Origin: Corynebacterium phocae
GTDB taxonomy: Bacteria; Actinomycetota; Actinomycetes; Mycobacteriales; Mycobacteriaceae
DNA: 37,414 nt
Assembly: GCF_008693075.1 (NCBI RefSeq)
Contig: NZ_VXKJ01000020.1
Coordinates: 1-37,414, forward strand
Direction: 5' to 3'
Shown here: piece by piece, positions 7,903-15,420 of the stretch
Position numbering within the stretch: the first letter of the stretch is position 1
Layout of the letters: every line of letters begins with the position of its first letter
Made by a program: the position numbers and the translations under genes
The notes under the pieces: model-generated
The model's input: only the letters and a program-made list of their open reading frames with translations
The model's database searches: none
What the model was told of the DNA's origin: nothing

Positions 7903-8772
7903 CTAGAGCGCCGCCACCAGCGCGGTGATAAGCGCCCAGACCAGCATGCCGCGCCCGGTAATGGCCAGTACGGGGATGAGCTCTTTGCCGCGTGCGCCCC
8001 GGTTGACTATCCGGATGGCTTTGATAGCAAAGGGCAGGTAGGCCCACGCCAGGATGGCCAGGGGGTGGGCAAAGATGACCAGTAGGGTCAATACGGCTGG
8101 GGTGAGGAGGGCGGCGGTGAAAAGCCGGCGGGATTTTTTGTTCCCTAGTTTGACTGCGAGCGTGATTTTGCCGGCGCGGGCGTCGGAGCGCAGGTCGCGG
8201 ATGTTGTTGGCTAGGTTCACGCCGGAGCTCATGGCGCCAATTCCTACTGCTAGTGCCAGGCCGGTGCCGGTGATGTGGCCCGCTTGGGTGTACTCGGTGC
8301 CTAGGACGGCCACTAGTCCGAAAAAGATGAAGATGGCTAGTTCGCCGTAGCCGCGGTAGCCGTAGGGGTTCTTTCCGCCGGTGTAGAACCAAGCGGCGGT
8401 GATGCAAAAACAGCCCATGATGATTAGCCAGGGGGCGTTGGCGGCTAAGGAGAGCCACACTCCTGCTATTCCGGCGAGTGCTAAGGAAGCGAAGGCGGCG
8501 TACTTGACGTGTGCGGGTTTGGCCAGGCGGCTGGCGGTGAGCCGGACGGGGCCGGAGCGTTCGTCGTCTGTTCCCCGGATTCCGTCGGAGTAATCGTTGG
8601 CGTAGTTTACGCCCACAATTAGCCCCATGGACACCGCTAGGGCTAGGAGTGCCCGCCCAGAATGAAACCCGCCCACTGCAGCCGCAGCGCCACTGCCGGC
8701 TATTACCGGAGCGATGGCGTTGGGCCAGGTGTGCGGGCGGGCGCCCAGGAACCAGTTGCGAAAATCAGTCAT
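7903..8772 (-). CDS. menA: 1,4-dihydroxy-2-naphthoate polyprenyltransferase
   Basis: Joins the polyprenyl chain to 1,4-dihydroxy-2-naphthoate, making demethylmenaquinone at the membrane. The 289-residue product is a UbiA-family protein with about eight helices and two Asp-rich motifs: NYANDYSDGIRGTDDER (prenyl diphosphate/Mg site) and NLANNIRDLRSDARAGK. I place the start at ATG 8772 (MTDFRNWFLGARPHTWPNAI), which aligns with the family N-terminus; an ATG at 8781 would add three residues. It starts 13 bases after mntD on the same strand, so it may be read through from the manganese importer operon, although a promoter inside mntD is also possible. Confidence 0.95.
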   Translation of the reverse strand: MTDFRNWFLGARPHTWPNAIAPVIAGSGAAAAVGGFHSGRALLALAVSMGLIVGVNYANDYSDGIRGTDDERSGPVRLTASRLAKPAHVKYAAFASLALAGIAGVWLSLAANAPWLIIMGCFCITAAWFYTGGKNPYGYRGYGELAIFIFFGLVAVLGTEYTQAGHITGTGLALAVGIGAMSSGVNLANNIRDLRSDARAGKITLAVKLGNKKSRRLFTAALLTPAVLTLLVIFAHPLAILAWAYLPFAIKAIRIVNRGARGKELIPVLAITGRGMLVWALITALVAAL

Positions 8773-8785
8773 GGTTCCCATTCTT

Positions 8786-9586
8786 TCACGAGCGGGCGAA
8801 TTTATACCACAGGACTGCCGGGATAAAGAGCAGAGCGTAGACCACGGTCATGGCGGCGGACGTGGCTGCATTAGCGTGGTATGCCCCCCAGAATCCCAGG
8901 ATTGAGCCCACGATGGCGACCAACATGGCTACCAGGAGCATGGGCAGCACCCGGCGGGTGAGGAGGCGGGCAATGACGGCGGGCAGCACCATTAGTGCGA
9001 TTACCAGCATGGCACCGGCGGTTTGGAACGCGGCGGTGGCGGTTACGGCTACTGCGGCGTGGAAGAGCAGGTGTAGCTTTGGTGCGGCTAACAGCTTGTT
9101 GTCAAAGGTGGAGGTGGTTAGCCGGGGCAGACACACCATGACGAAGATGAAATTAAACAGTGCAATCCCGCCTAGGTACAGGATGTACTCGGGGCTGGAA
9201 AGGGCAACCAGGTTGAGATCGCCCACCAGCACGGCGTGAACGTCAAGGTGTACGTGCGCGAATTTCTCGGAGATGAGCAAAACGCCGGCGGCGAATAGCG
9301 CGGGGTAGATGATACCCAGCGCGGCGTCGCGCGGAATGAGCCCGCTTTGGGCAATGCGTTGGGTTCCCAGCCCCACGGCCAGGGCGCCCAAGGCGGCAGT
9401 GACAATCAGCCAGGGGGAGGAAAGGTCATGAGTGAACATGTAACCCACGGCAATACCGGGGAGCACCGCGTGGCCTAGGCCGTCGATGAGCATGGAGTCA
9501 CCCTTGAGCACCACGAAGACGCCTGGGATGGCGCAGGCCAGCGCGGTGGCAATGGCCAGGAGGCAAATACTTGTAGCCAGGGTCAT
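8786..9586 (-). CDS. mntD: Manganese-type ABC transporter permease
   Basis: A 266-residue ABC-3 family (cluster 9) permease with about eight hydrophobic helices, including CAIPGVFVVLKGDSMLIDGL, which contains the family segment preceding GHAVLPGIA. I start at ATG 9586 (MTLATSICLLAI), where ATGA overlaps the stop of the upstream permease gene; the longer reading to 9727 is an Arg/His-rich shadow of mntC. It should pair with MntC in the membrane and be driven by MntB. The four-base overlap indicates coupled translation. The 3' end carries a possible promoter for menA. Confidence 0.9.
   Translation of the reverse strand: MTLATSICLLAIATALACAIPGVFVVLKGDSMLIDGLGHAVLPGIAVGYMFTHDLSSPWLIVTAALGALAVGLGTQRIAQSGLIPRDAALGIIYPALFAAGVLLISEKFAHVHLDVHAVLVGDLNLVALSSPEYILYLGGIALFNFIFVMVCLPRLTTSTFDNKLLAAPKLHLLFHAAVAVTATAAFQTAGAMLVIALMVLPAVIARLLTRRVLPMLLVAMLVAIVGSILGFWGAYHANAATSAAMTVVYALLFIPAVLWYKFARS
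8801..8809 (-). promoter_or_regulatory. Possible menA promoter (extended -10) inside mntD
   Basis: On the minus strand TGGTATAAA gives a near-consensus extended -10 (TG, one base, TATAAA), with the TATAAA at 8801-8806 in the last codons of mntD. A start near 8793 would give menA a leader of about 20 bases containing GAAAGA. No -35 is needed for an extended -10 promoter, and none is clear. Confidence 0.35.
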
Positions 9587-10437
9587 GCGCGGGAGACCTT
9601 CTTCCAGATAAGGGCGGCCGAGGCGGTGAGCGCGTGCATGACCACAATGCAGGGGCCGGTGGGCGCGCCGAACGCGATGGACAGGTAGCAACCCACGGCG
9701 GCGGTAATGGCACCGATGACCGCGCACAACACGATGAACGGGATGAGCCGGTGGACAAATTGGCGGGCGGCCACGGCTGGCGCGATGATGACCGAAACCA
9801 TGAGCACTACGCCCACAACTTTCACGCCAATCACGGTAATGACAATCAGGGAGAAGAACGCAATGACGTCAACTACTTTGATTGGCAGTCCCGCCACGCG
9901 GGCAAAGGATAAGTCACTGGTGATGGTCGCGTGGACACGATGTACCAACGAAAGGACCAACACGGTTCCACCACCAGCGACAAGTATGGAGTTGACGTCC
10001 GACTGCGTCAGCGTTGACGCGTTTCCTAGCAGGTAGTCCTGGATACCGGCTTTGCCGGGCAGGGGCCGCCGGGAGATGTACTGCATGAGCAGCATGCCGG
10101 ACGCGAAGAATGTGGTTAGGGTTGCGGCCATAGCAGCGTCAACCTTGATGGGCAGTTTGTCGATGACGGTGTAGATGACAAATACCGCCAGGCTTGCGGA
10201 GATAAGCGAGCCAATCATCAACATGGGGACGTTGCGGCCGTCTAGGCCTAACGTCACTGCCACTAGGAACGCACCCAGGAGTCCGGGGAGAGCGGAGTGC
10301 GCGATGGCGTCTGCCAGCAGGGACTGCCGGCGCACGAAAACCAGCGGGCCGATGGCGCCCGCGGCAGCACCTACGGTCACGGTGCCAATCAGCGCCTGAC
10401 GGTAGGTGTAGTCGGAGAATAGTTCTAAGGGGCTCAT
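9583..10437 (-). CDS. mntC: Manganese-type ABC transporter permease
   Basis: A 284-residue ABC-3 family permease, about eight helices. The conserved segment FVRRQSLLADAIAHSALPGL near the N-terminus is typical of Mn/Zn/Fe cluster 9 permeases. Its ATG overlaps the stop of the ATPase gene as ATGA, and its own TGA overlaps the mntD start in the same way, so three genes are translationally chained. Metal choice is inferred from the neighbouring binding protein and the MntR-like regulator, not from this sequence. Confidence 0.9.
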   Translation of the reverse strand: MSPLELFSDYTYRQALIGTVTVGAAAGAIGPLVFVRRQSLLADAIAHSALPGLLGAFLVAVTLGLDGRNVPMLMIGSLISASLAVFVIYTVIDKLPIKVDAAMAATLTTFFASGMLLMQYISRRPLPGKAGIQDYLLGNASTLTQSDVNSILVAGGGTVLVLSLVHRVHATITSDLSFARVAGLPIKVVDVIAFFSLIVITVIGVKVVGVVLMVSVIIAPAVAARQFVHRLIPFIVLCAVIGAITAAVGCYLSIAFGAPTGPCIVVMHALTASAALIWKKVSRA

Positions 10438-11108
10438 GAGGAGAACATGCTCGCAATTGCTTGATCGCTAAGCGTGGTGGACGTAGGTCCTTGGGCGGAA
10501 ATACGTCCGGACTCCAGCATGATGACGTTGTCACACAGCGCGGCCACTTCTTGGAGGTTGTGGTGTACGAGTGCCAGGGCTATTCCCTGGCCGCGTAGCT
10601 CCCGCAGAACTTCCTCGATGGAGGCCTGGCTGTGTGCATCGATCCCGGCAAAGGGCTCGTCGAGGAGCACGATGTCCGGGTCGGAGACCAAGGTGCGCGC
10701 AAGGAGAGCGCGCTGGCGCTGACCGCCGGAAAGCTTGGAGATATCCTGCTTTCCTAGGTTACCCATCCCCACTTGCTCAAGGGCTTGGGAGGTGCGCTTT
10801 TTATCTTCGGCGCTATACCACTGCCACCACTTGAGCCGGGGTGCGCGACCCATGATTACTAGGTCGTGGACGGTGGCGGGGAAATCCCAGTCCACGTCGG
10901 CGTGCTGAGGCATGTAGCTTAAGTGCCCGTCGATTTTGATTTCGCCGCCGTGCTTGGGAATCAGTCCCGCGATGGTTTTAATCACGGTGGATTTGCCGGT
11001 GCCGTTGGCACCAACAATTCCGGTGATTTTTCCCTTTTCCAGCTCGAAGCTGGCATCTCTGACTATGGGGTCGCGGTAACCTGCGGTCAGATTGGTCGCC
11101 TTTAACAT
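10434..11108 (-). CDS. mntB: Manganese-type ABC transporter ATPase
   Basis: A 224-residue ABC ATPase. Walker A is GANGTGKST (Lys-39), the signature is LSGGQRQRALLARTL, Walker B is DIVLLDEPF and the switch histidine is in ALVHHNLQEV. The segment YMPQHADVDWDFPATVHDLV is the Q-loop region seen in cluster 9 transporters. It lies one base after the mntA stop and overlaps mntC by four bases. It should energise import by MntC and MntD. Confidence 0.93.
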   Translation of the reverse strand: MLKATNLTAGYRDPIVRDASFELEKGKITGIVGANGTGKSTVIKTIAGLIPKHGGEIKIDGHLSYMPQHADVDWDFPATVHDLVIMGRAPRLKWWQWYSAEDKKRTSQALEQVGMGNLGKQDISKLSGGQRQRALLARTLVSDPDIVLLDEPFAGIDAHSQASIEEVLRELRGQGIALALVHHNLQEVAALCDNVIMLESGRISAQGPTSTTLSDQAIASMFSS

Positions 11109-11109
11109 G

Positions 11110-12054
11110 TTATTTAGCTAGGGCCTTTGCAACGGTTTCTGCGTTGTGGCGCAGTGCACCTAGGTAGGTGTCCATTGGGGACTCCGCGCCTAGGGTGTCA
11201 GCGAATAGCTCTGCGTCGGAGACTTTAACGTCCCAGCCGCGGTCCTGGACAGCTTCCTTCAAGGCGGTGATGGCCTGTGGGTTAGCCTGGTTGTCCTGGA
11301 AGATGGAGGGAACCTTCTTCTCAGCAATCATGTCTGCCAGCTCAGAGATCTGGGTGGGGGACAGCTTTGCGTCGGTGGTCACGAAGTCGGTGGCAAAAAC
11401 CTCGAAGCCGAAGGTGCGGCCAAAGTAGTTGAAGGCGTCGTGGCCGGTGATGAGAATGCGTGGCTCGGCGTCAGCGAGGATCTCCTGGGCTTCGTCGACT
11501 GCGGTCTCAATCTTCTCAGCGTAGGCGTCAGCGGCCTTTTCGTAGGCGTCTGCGTTGGCCTCGTCTACCTCGCCCATCTTGTCGCCGATTTGCTCAACCA
11601 CGTCGGTCCACAGCTCAGGGCTGTTCCAGACGTGCGGATCATAAAGCTTTTCGCCTTCTGGGCCCTGCTCTGGCCAAGGAAGGAGGTCTCCCTCATCGAG
11701 GTTGTCGCCAACTGAGAGCTGCTTGTCGCCGAAGGACTCTAGCTGCTCGATCATCTGGGCTTCCAGGTGAAGGCCGTTCCAGATAACTAGGTCTGCGTCC
11801 TTCATGGTCTCGATGTCTTTGGTGGTGGGCTGGTAGGTGTGTGGGTCTCCACCTGGGCCAACCATGGTGATGACCTCTGCGGAAGGGGCAATGTTTTTCA
11901 CCGCGTCAGCGATGTAGCCGGTGGTAGCGAAGACGGTCAGCTGGCCGTCAACGTTGCCGTCTACTTCTTTGTGCTCTGCGGTGTCATCAGAGGCACCGCA
12001 GCCGGTGAGTACTAGGGCTGCTGCAGTCGCAGCGGCAATTAGGGGGTAACGCAT
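11110..12054 (-). CDS. mntA: Metal-binding lipoprotein of the Mn ABC importer (cluster A-I)
   Basis: A 314-residue extracytoplasmic solute-binding protein of the ZnuA/TroA/PsaA family. A signal peptide ends in the lipobox LTGC (Cys-19). Likely metal ligands, by motif, are His-72 in GGDPHTYQPT, His-141 in YDPHVWNSP, His-205 in ITGHDAFNYFG and Asp-286 in ELFADTLG, a TroA-like His3-Asp set. The short loop after His-141 is not a long His-rich loop, which argues against a ZnuA-type zinc protein. The linkage to an MntR-like regulator and its operator favours manganese. It heads the mntABCD operon. Confidence 0.93.
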   Translation of the reverse strand: MRYPLIAAATAAALVLTGCGASDDTAEHKEVDGNVDGQLTVFATTGYIADAVKNIAPSAEVITMVGPGGDPHTYQPTTKDIETMKDADLVIWNGLHLEAQMIEQLESFGDKQLSVGDNLDEGDLLPWPEQGPEGEKLYDPHVWNSPELWTDVVEQIGDKMGEVDEANADAYEKAADAYAEKIETAVDEAQEILADAEPRILITGHDAFNYFGRTFGFEVFATDFVTTDAKLSPTQISELADMIAEKKVPSIFQDNQANPQAITALKEAVQDRGWDVKVSDAELFADTLGAESPMDTYLGALRHNAETVAKALAK

Positions 12055-12059
12055 ATCGA

Positions 12060-12088
12060 ATCCTATCGTCTAAAAGTTTGATGTTCAA
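12060..12088 (-). promoter_or_regulatory. mntA promoter
   Basis: Read on the minus strand: -35 TTGAAC (complement of 12083-12088), a 17-base spacer, and -10 TAGGAT (complement of 12060-12065), then five bases to the ATG. The mRNA is probably leaderless or nearly so. The -35 hexamer is part of the palindromic operator, so a bound repressor would block polymerase. Confidence 0.6.
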
Positions 12089-12101
12089 TCTCCTGAACAT
12101 C
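12080..12101. promoter_or_regulatory. Palindromic operator, likely MntR site, mntA side
   Basis: GATGTTCA (12080-12087) and TGAACATC (12094-12101) form a perfect 8-bp inverted repeat around ATCTCC. The core GTTCA-N6-TGAAC recurs at 12449-12464 before mntR. As I recall it, the reported C. glutamicum MntR site has the same GTTCAA/TTGAAC arms and spacing. It overlaps the mntA -35. Confidence 0.65.
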
Positions 12102-12237
12102 GGTAAACCTTACCTTCATCAGGGTAGGATGGCAAAGATTTGTCTAATTCTTGTGGTTTTTCTCTCAGCCGACTCCCTTAACCCGCCCCCAGCTGCGCGT
12201 TCCCCGCGCACCACCACCAGCAGCACGCCACCACAAG

Positions 12238-12313
12238 CCCCACAAGCCACAAGCCCCACAAGCCACACGACCACAAGCAGCAGCCCCACAAGCCACACGA
12301 CCACAAGCAGCAC
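12238..12313 (+). repeat. 30-bp direct repeat in the mntA-mntR intergenic region
   Basis: Two adjacent 30-bp copies at 12254-12283 and 12284-12313 differ only in the last base; each begins CCCCACAAGCCACACGACC. A partial copy (CCCCACAAGCCACAAG) begins at 12238. Flanking sequence is also made of CCACAAG and CAGCAG pieces, so the array grew from a low-complexity tract. Confidence 0.8.
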
Positions 12314-12448
12314 CAGCAGCAGCCCCACCAATCACAACCACCGCACTCAAACCCGGTGCGGGGTCAAAGGGCTGGCGTAAAATTGTGAAAAGAAAATGGT
12401 GGCCCGGGGGATGACCGCACTAGCTTATGGCGGGTGCTCCCCTCCTAA

Positions 12449-12464
12449 GTTCAATGATTTGAAC
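12449..12464. promoter_or_regulatory. Palindromic operator, likely MntR site, mntR side
   Basis: GTTCAA-TGAT-TTGAAC, a perfect 6-bp inverted repeat with the same GTTCA-N6-TGAAC core as the site before mntA. A promoter with -35 TTGAAC (12459-12464) and a weak -10 ATAACT (12482-12487, 17-base spacer) could be controlled by it. Relative to the closer -10 at 12513 it lies about 50 bases upstream. Confidence 0.6.
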
Positions 12465-12512
12465 AATATTGTGTACTTCGAATAACTACTCAGGAACTGA
12501 AACACGGGTTAG

Positions 12513-12525
12513 TATATTAGGACTA
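12513..12525 (+). promoter_or_regulatory. mntR promoter -10 box, probably leaderless
   Basis: TATATT at 12513-12518 is followed by six bases and ATG 12525, with no ribosome site, fitting a transcript that begins at the start codon. Confidence 0.45.
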
Positions 12526-13184
12526 TGCAGCTTCAGGATTTGTCAGACCGCGCGCAGGACTATCTCAAGGCCCTGTGGGATTTGGGTGAGCACAATGGCG
12601 GTGCCCCCGCCCCATTGAGCGAACTCGCGGCGCGGTTGGGGCAGAAGATGCCCACGGCCTCTGAGGCGGTGAAGCGCCTGGCAGCTAAGGGTTTGGTTAA
12701 ACACACGCCTTACTCGGGTATTGAGTTGTCTGAAGAGGGCCGCCGCCTGGCCATTGAGGTGGTGCGCCGCCACCGTTTGTTGGAGACTTTCCTGGTGGAG
12801 AAGCTGGGTTACACCTGGGATGAGGTCCACGATGACGCGGACCGGTTGGAACACGGCTGCTCGGAGCGCTTTATTAACCGGATTGGGGAGTTGCTGGGTA
12901 ATCCCACCCGGGATCCTCACGGGGATCCCATTCCCACTAGCGCCGGTGTGATTGAGGATCTGGGTTTGCAGACGCTGGCCGGCGTGGAGGTAGGGCAGAC
13001 CGTGACTGTTGAGCGCTTCTGTGATGGCTCCCCTGAGCTGTTGCGCTACGCCTTTAAGAACGGCCTGGGCGTGGGTTCTAAAGCAACCGTGGTGGAAAAG
13101 GAAATGGGGCTTATCAAGGTTGACGTGGAGGGCCGGCAGTTGGTGTTTGGGGACCAAACGGCTGAAGACATCACTGTTAGCTAA
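12525..13184 (+). CDS. mntR: DtxR-family manganese-responsive repressor
   Basis: A 219-residue DtxR/MntR-family regulator: winged HTH (LSELAARLGQKMPTASEAV), a metal-binding and dimerisation helix region, and a C-terminal SH3-like domain. Aligned by eye with DtxR, the ligands are His-83 and Glu-87 (RRHRLLE) and His-102, Asp-106, Glu-109 and His-110 (VHDDADRLEH). DtxR uses Met-10 and Cys-102 in its primary iron site; here these are Asp-12 (QDYL) and Asp-106. Carboxylates at these places are typical of manganese-selective MntR. The divergent mntABCD operon and the shared palindromes support a role as its repressor. The 3' end overlaps menE by eight bases tail to tail. Confidence 0.9.
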   Translation: MQLQDLSDRAQDYLKALWDLGEHNGGAPAPLSELAARLGQKMPTASEAVKRLAAKGLVKHTPYSGIELSEEGRRLAIEVVRRHRLLETFLVEKLGYTWDEVHDDADRLEHGCSERFINRIGELLGNPTRDPHGDPIPTSAGVIEDLGLQTLAGVEVGQTVTVERFCDGSPELLRYAFKNGLGVGSKATVVEKEMGLIKVDVEGRQLVFGDQTAEDITVS

Positions 13185-14316
13185 ACAACTGTGCCACCGC
13201 CTGCCGGTCCGGCTTTCCGGGTCCGGTTGTGGGTAGTTCCGCTACGCGTCTAAGGTCTTTGGGAACTTGCCAGCGCGGGAGGTCATCAAGTGCTTCGAGG
13301 ATGTCCGCGCGGCTGGCCCATCCGGTGTAGGCTGCGGCAATCATTTGCCCCAAGCGTGGGTGTGGTACGCCCACTACGCAGGCGGAATCCACGCCTTTGA
13401 TGTGCAGGAGCAGCTGTTCGATAGCCTCGGGGTGGAGCTTTAGTCCGCCGGAATTGATGATGTTGTCTAGCCGTCCGGTGACGGTTAGTACGTCTCCGTC
13501 TAGGAATCCGGCGTCGGTGGTTTTAAACCAGGTGCCGGAGAAGGCGGTGATGTCTACGTTTGGCCCGGGGTTGCGGTATCCGCGTGCCACGGTGGGCCCG
13601 CCTAGTAGAATTCTTCCGTCTGCTTCCACGCGGATTTCGGTGCCTGGTAGTGGCCGGCCGTCGTAGACGCACCCACCGGCGGTTTCGGAACAGCCGTAGG
13701 TGGTCACCGGATTAATGTCCAGTTTCAGCGCGGACTCTAGCAGCTGTGGGTTGACCGCACCGCCGCCTACTAGGATGGTGTCAAATACCCGCAGGGCGTC
13801 TATCCCTTCTAGGGTGTCCATGGCTTTTGCTAGTTGCATGGCGGTGAGTGCGGTGTAGACGCGGTCGCCTGTTTGGGCTAGTTCTTCTGCACCGCGGGCA
13901 AAGGCGGGCACGGAAAACCCAGCGGTCAGATCTAGGCAGTAGGGTTCCACGCCGGCTACCAGGGCGCGGGTGAGTACCTGCAGGCCAGCTATGTGGTGCG
14001 CGGGCATGGCCAGCAGCCATTGGCCGGGTCCGCCAAGTGCTTGGTGGGTGGCGTCCGCGCTGGCCACTAGGTTGCGTGCGGTGAGCATGGCGCCTTTGGG
14101 TGTGCCCGTGGAGCCGGAAGTGGGAACCACCACCGCCACGCCGGGGTCAATTGGCTTTCCGGCTAGCAGCGTGGTGCGCAGGAGTTCCGCTTTGGCGCGG
14201 TCCTCGGCGGGTAGTGGCAGAATGCTTTGTTCACCAGCGATTGCTAGTTCTAGCTCGTCTACAAAGGCACCGGGGTCGCCTAGGCTCACCGGGACGGGGG
14301 AGAGGTTACGGCTCAT
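13177..14316 (-). CDS. menE: O-succinylbenzoate-CoA ligase
   Basis: Activates o-succinylbenzoate with ATP and CoA before ring closure by MenB. The 379-residue product is a short member of the acyl-adenylate family, as is usual for actinobacterial MenE. Visible motifs are the phosphate loop VVPTSGSTGTPKGAMLT, the YGCSETAGG segment, and the C-terminal TTGPGKPDRQAV, whose Lys is the adenylation lysine. The start at ATG 14316 lies inside the 3' end of the 51-codon gene upstream, an 11-base overlap, so menB, the small gene and menE form one operon. Confidence 0.95.
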   Translation of the reverse strand: MSRNLSPVPVSLGDPGAFVDELELAIAGEQSILPLPAEDRAKAELLRTTLLAGKPIDPGVAVVVPTSGSTGTPKGAMLTARNLVASADATHQALGGPGQWLLAMPAHHIAGLQVLTRALVAGVEPYCLDLTAGFSVPAFARGAEELAQTGDRVYTALTAMQLAKAMDTLEGIDALRVFDTILVGGGAVNPQLLESALKLDINPVTTYGCSETAGGCVYDGRPLPGTEIRVEADGRILLGGPTVARGYRNPGPNVDITAFSGTWFKTTDAGFLDGDVLTVTGRLDNIINSGGLKLHPEAIEQLLLHIKGVDSACVVGVPHPRLGQMIAAAYTGWASRADILEALDDLPRWQVPKDLRRVAELPTTGPGKPDRQAVAQLFS

Positions 14317-14461
14317 AGGGGTTTTTCATTTCATCTTCGTAGTCAAATGGCCGCTGGCCGGCTTTTCCGGCCTGGTTTATCTTGCGCAGCATCCATACCC
14401 GCGCGGCCACGAAAGCCCCCGTGGCCAAGATAGCCAGACCAGCCAGGAAAAAGTAAGTCAT
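14306..14461 (-). CDS. 51-residue single-pass membrane protein within the men operon
   Basis: A short frame from ATG (complement 14459-14461) to TAA (complement 14306-14308). The product has an N-terminal transmembrane helix (YFFLAGLAILATGAFVAA), a basic patch (RVWMLRKINQAGKAGQR) and an acidic tail (DYEDEM). It starts ten bases after the menB stop and overlaps the menE start by 11 bases, which is hard to explain unless it is translated. Membrane helix plus positive-inside patch is a plausible small-protein design. I do not recognise a family; a role at the membrane near menaquinone synthesis is only inferred from position. Confidence 0.65.
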   Translation of the reverse strand: MTYFFLAGLAILATGAFVAARVWMLRKINQAGKAGQRPFDYEDEMKNPYEP

Positions 14462-14471
14462 AGTCACAAAA

Positions 14472-15395
14472 CTAGTAGTAATACGGGAAGTCGTCCCAGT
14501 TAGGATCGCGCTTTTCCAAGAAGGAGTTCTTGCCTTCTACGGCTTCGTCGGTCATGTAGGCCAGGCGGGTGGCCTCCCCGGCAAAAACCTGCTGACCCAT
14601 GAGCCCGTCATCGGTTAAGTTGAAGGCAAATTTCAGCATGCGTTGGGCGGTAGGGGATTTGGTGTTGATCTCCCGGGCCATGGCAATGGCGGCGTCCTCC
14701 AGTGACTCGTGACTAGCCACCTCGTTGACCGCGCCCATTTCGTACATTCGCTGCGCGTCGTAGGTGCGCCCCAGGAAGAAGATTTCGCGGGCGTATTTCT
14801 GCCCCACCATCTTGGCCAGGTAGGCGGAGCCGTAACCGGCGTCAAAGGATCCTACGTCTGCGTCGGTTTGTTTGAAGCGGGCGTGTTCGCGGCTAGCCAC
14901 CGTCATATCGCAGACCACGTGCAGGGAGTGCCCGCCGCCGGCGGCCCAGCCGTTGACTACGGCTATGACCACTTTTGGCATGGTCCTAATTAGCCGTTGG
15001 ACTTCCAGGATGTGCAGGCGTCCGCCCTCAACCTTTTCACGCGCAGTGTCCACGGTGTCTGCCGTTTCTCCTTCTGCGTAGCGGTACCCGGAGCGCCCGC
15101 GTATGCGTTGGTCCCCGCCGGAGCAAAATGCCCAGCCGCCGTCTTTGGCGGATGGTCCGTTGCCGGTCAGTAGCACGGTGCCTACATCGGGGGTACGCCG
15201 CGCGTGGTCTAGGGCCCGGTAGAGCTCATCTACTGTGTGGGGGCGGAAGGCGTTGCGTACTTCTGGGCGGTCGAAGGCTATTCGAACTACGCCGTCCGCG
15301 CGCTTTTCCCCGCGTAGACGGTGGTAGGTGATGTCCGTTAGGTCCTCGAAGCCGGCAACTGGTTGCCACAGTTCGGGTTTGAAAGGATTGCTCAT
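14472..15395 (-). CDS. menB: 1,4-dihydroxy-2-naphthoyl-CoA synthase
   Basis: Closes the naphthoate ring from o-succinylbenzoyl-CoA. The 307-residue product is a crotonase-fold enzyme with the MenB signatures FCSGGDQRIRG, VNGWAAGGGHSLHVVCDMT and DVGSFDAGYGSAYLA. The N-terminal extension of about 25 residues is typical of actinobacterial MenB. It starts 25 bases from menC on the other strand. Before the ATG there is a minus-strand TACCCT (-10) and AGGAA, so either a leaderless or a short-leader transcript is possible. Confidence 0.96.
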   Translation of the reverse strand: MSNPFKPELWQPVAGFEDLTDITYHRLRGEKRADGVVRIAFDRPEVRNAFRPHTVDELYRALDHARRTPDVGTVLLTGNGPSAKDGGWAFCSGGDQRIRGRSGYRYAEGETADTVDTAREKVEGGRLHILEVQRLIRTMPKVVIAVVNGWAAGGGHSLHVVCDMTVASREHARFKQTDADVGSFDAGYGSAYLAKMVGQKYAREIFFLGRTYDAQRMYEMGAVNEVASHESLEDAAIAMAREINTKSPTAQRMLKFAFNLTDDGLMGQQVFAGEATRLAYMTDEAVEGKNSFLEKRDPNWDDFPYYY

Positions 15396-15402
15396 GGTTT
15401 CC

Positions 15403-15413
15403 TAGGGTAGCCT
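15403..15413. promoter_or_regulatory. Overlapping divergent -10 boxes of menB and menC
   Basis: On the plus strand TAGCCT (15408-15413) lies seven bases before the menC ATG. On the minus strand TACCCT (complement of 15404-15409) lies eight bases before the menB ATG. The two hexamers share two base pairs, so polymerase could hardly open both at once. The intergenic space is only 25 bases. Confidence 0.5.
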
Positions 15414-15420
15414 GAAACCC

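Larger units (their letters stand above)
12055..12524. other. 470-base divergent control region between mntA and mntR
   Basis: Holds the mntA promoter and operator at the left, a C/A-rich repeat tract in the middle, and the second operator and the mntR promoter at the right. Frames across the repeat tract give only Thr/Ser/Pro or Val/Gly runs and are not credible genes. Confidence 0.7.

Noticed and set aside
9587..9727. N-terminal extension of the MntD permease
   Set aside because: The added residues are an Arg/His-rich translation of mntC in another frame; ATG 9586 with a four-base overlap is the natural start.
12078..12380. 100-codon plus-strand frame in the mntA-mntR region
   Set aside because: It covers the operator and the repeat tract; the product is mostly Thr/Ser/Pro from the repeats.
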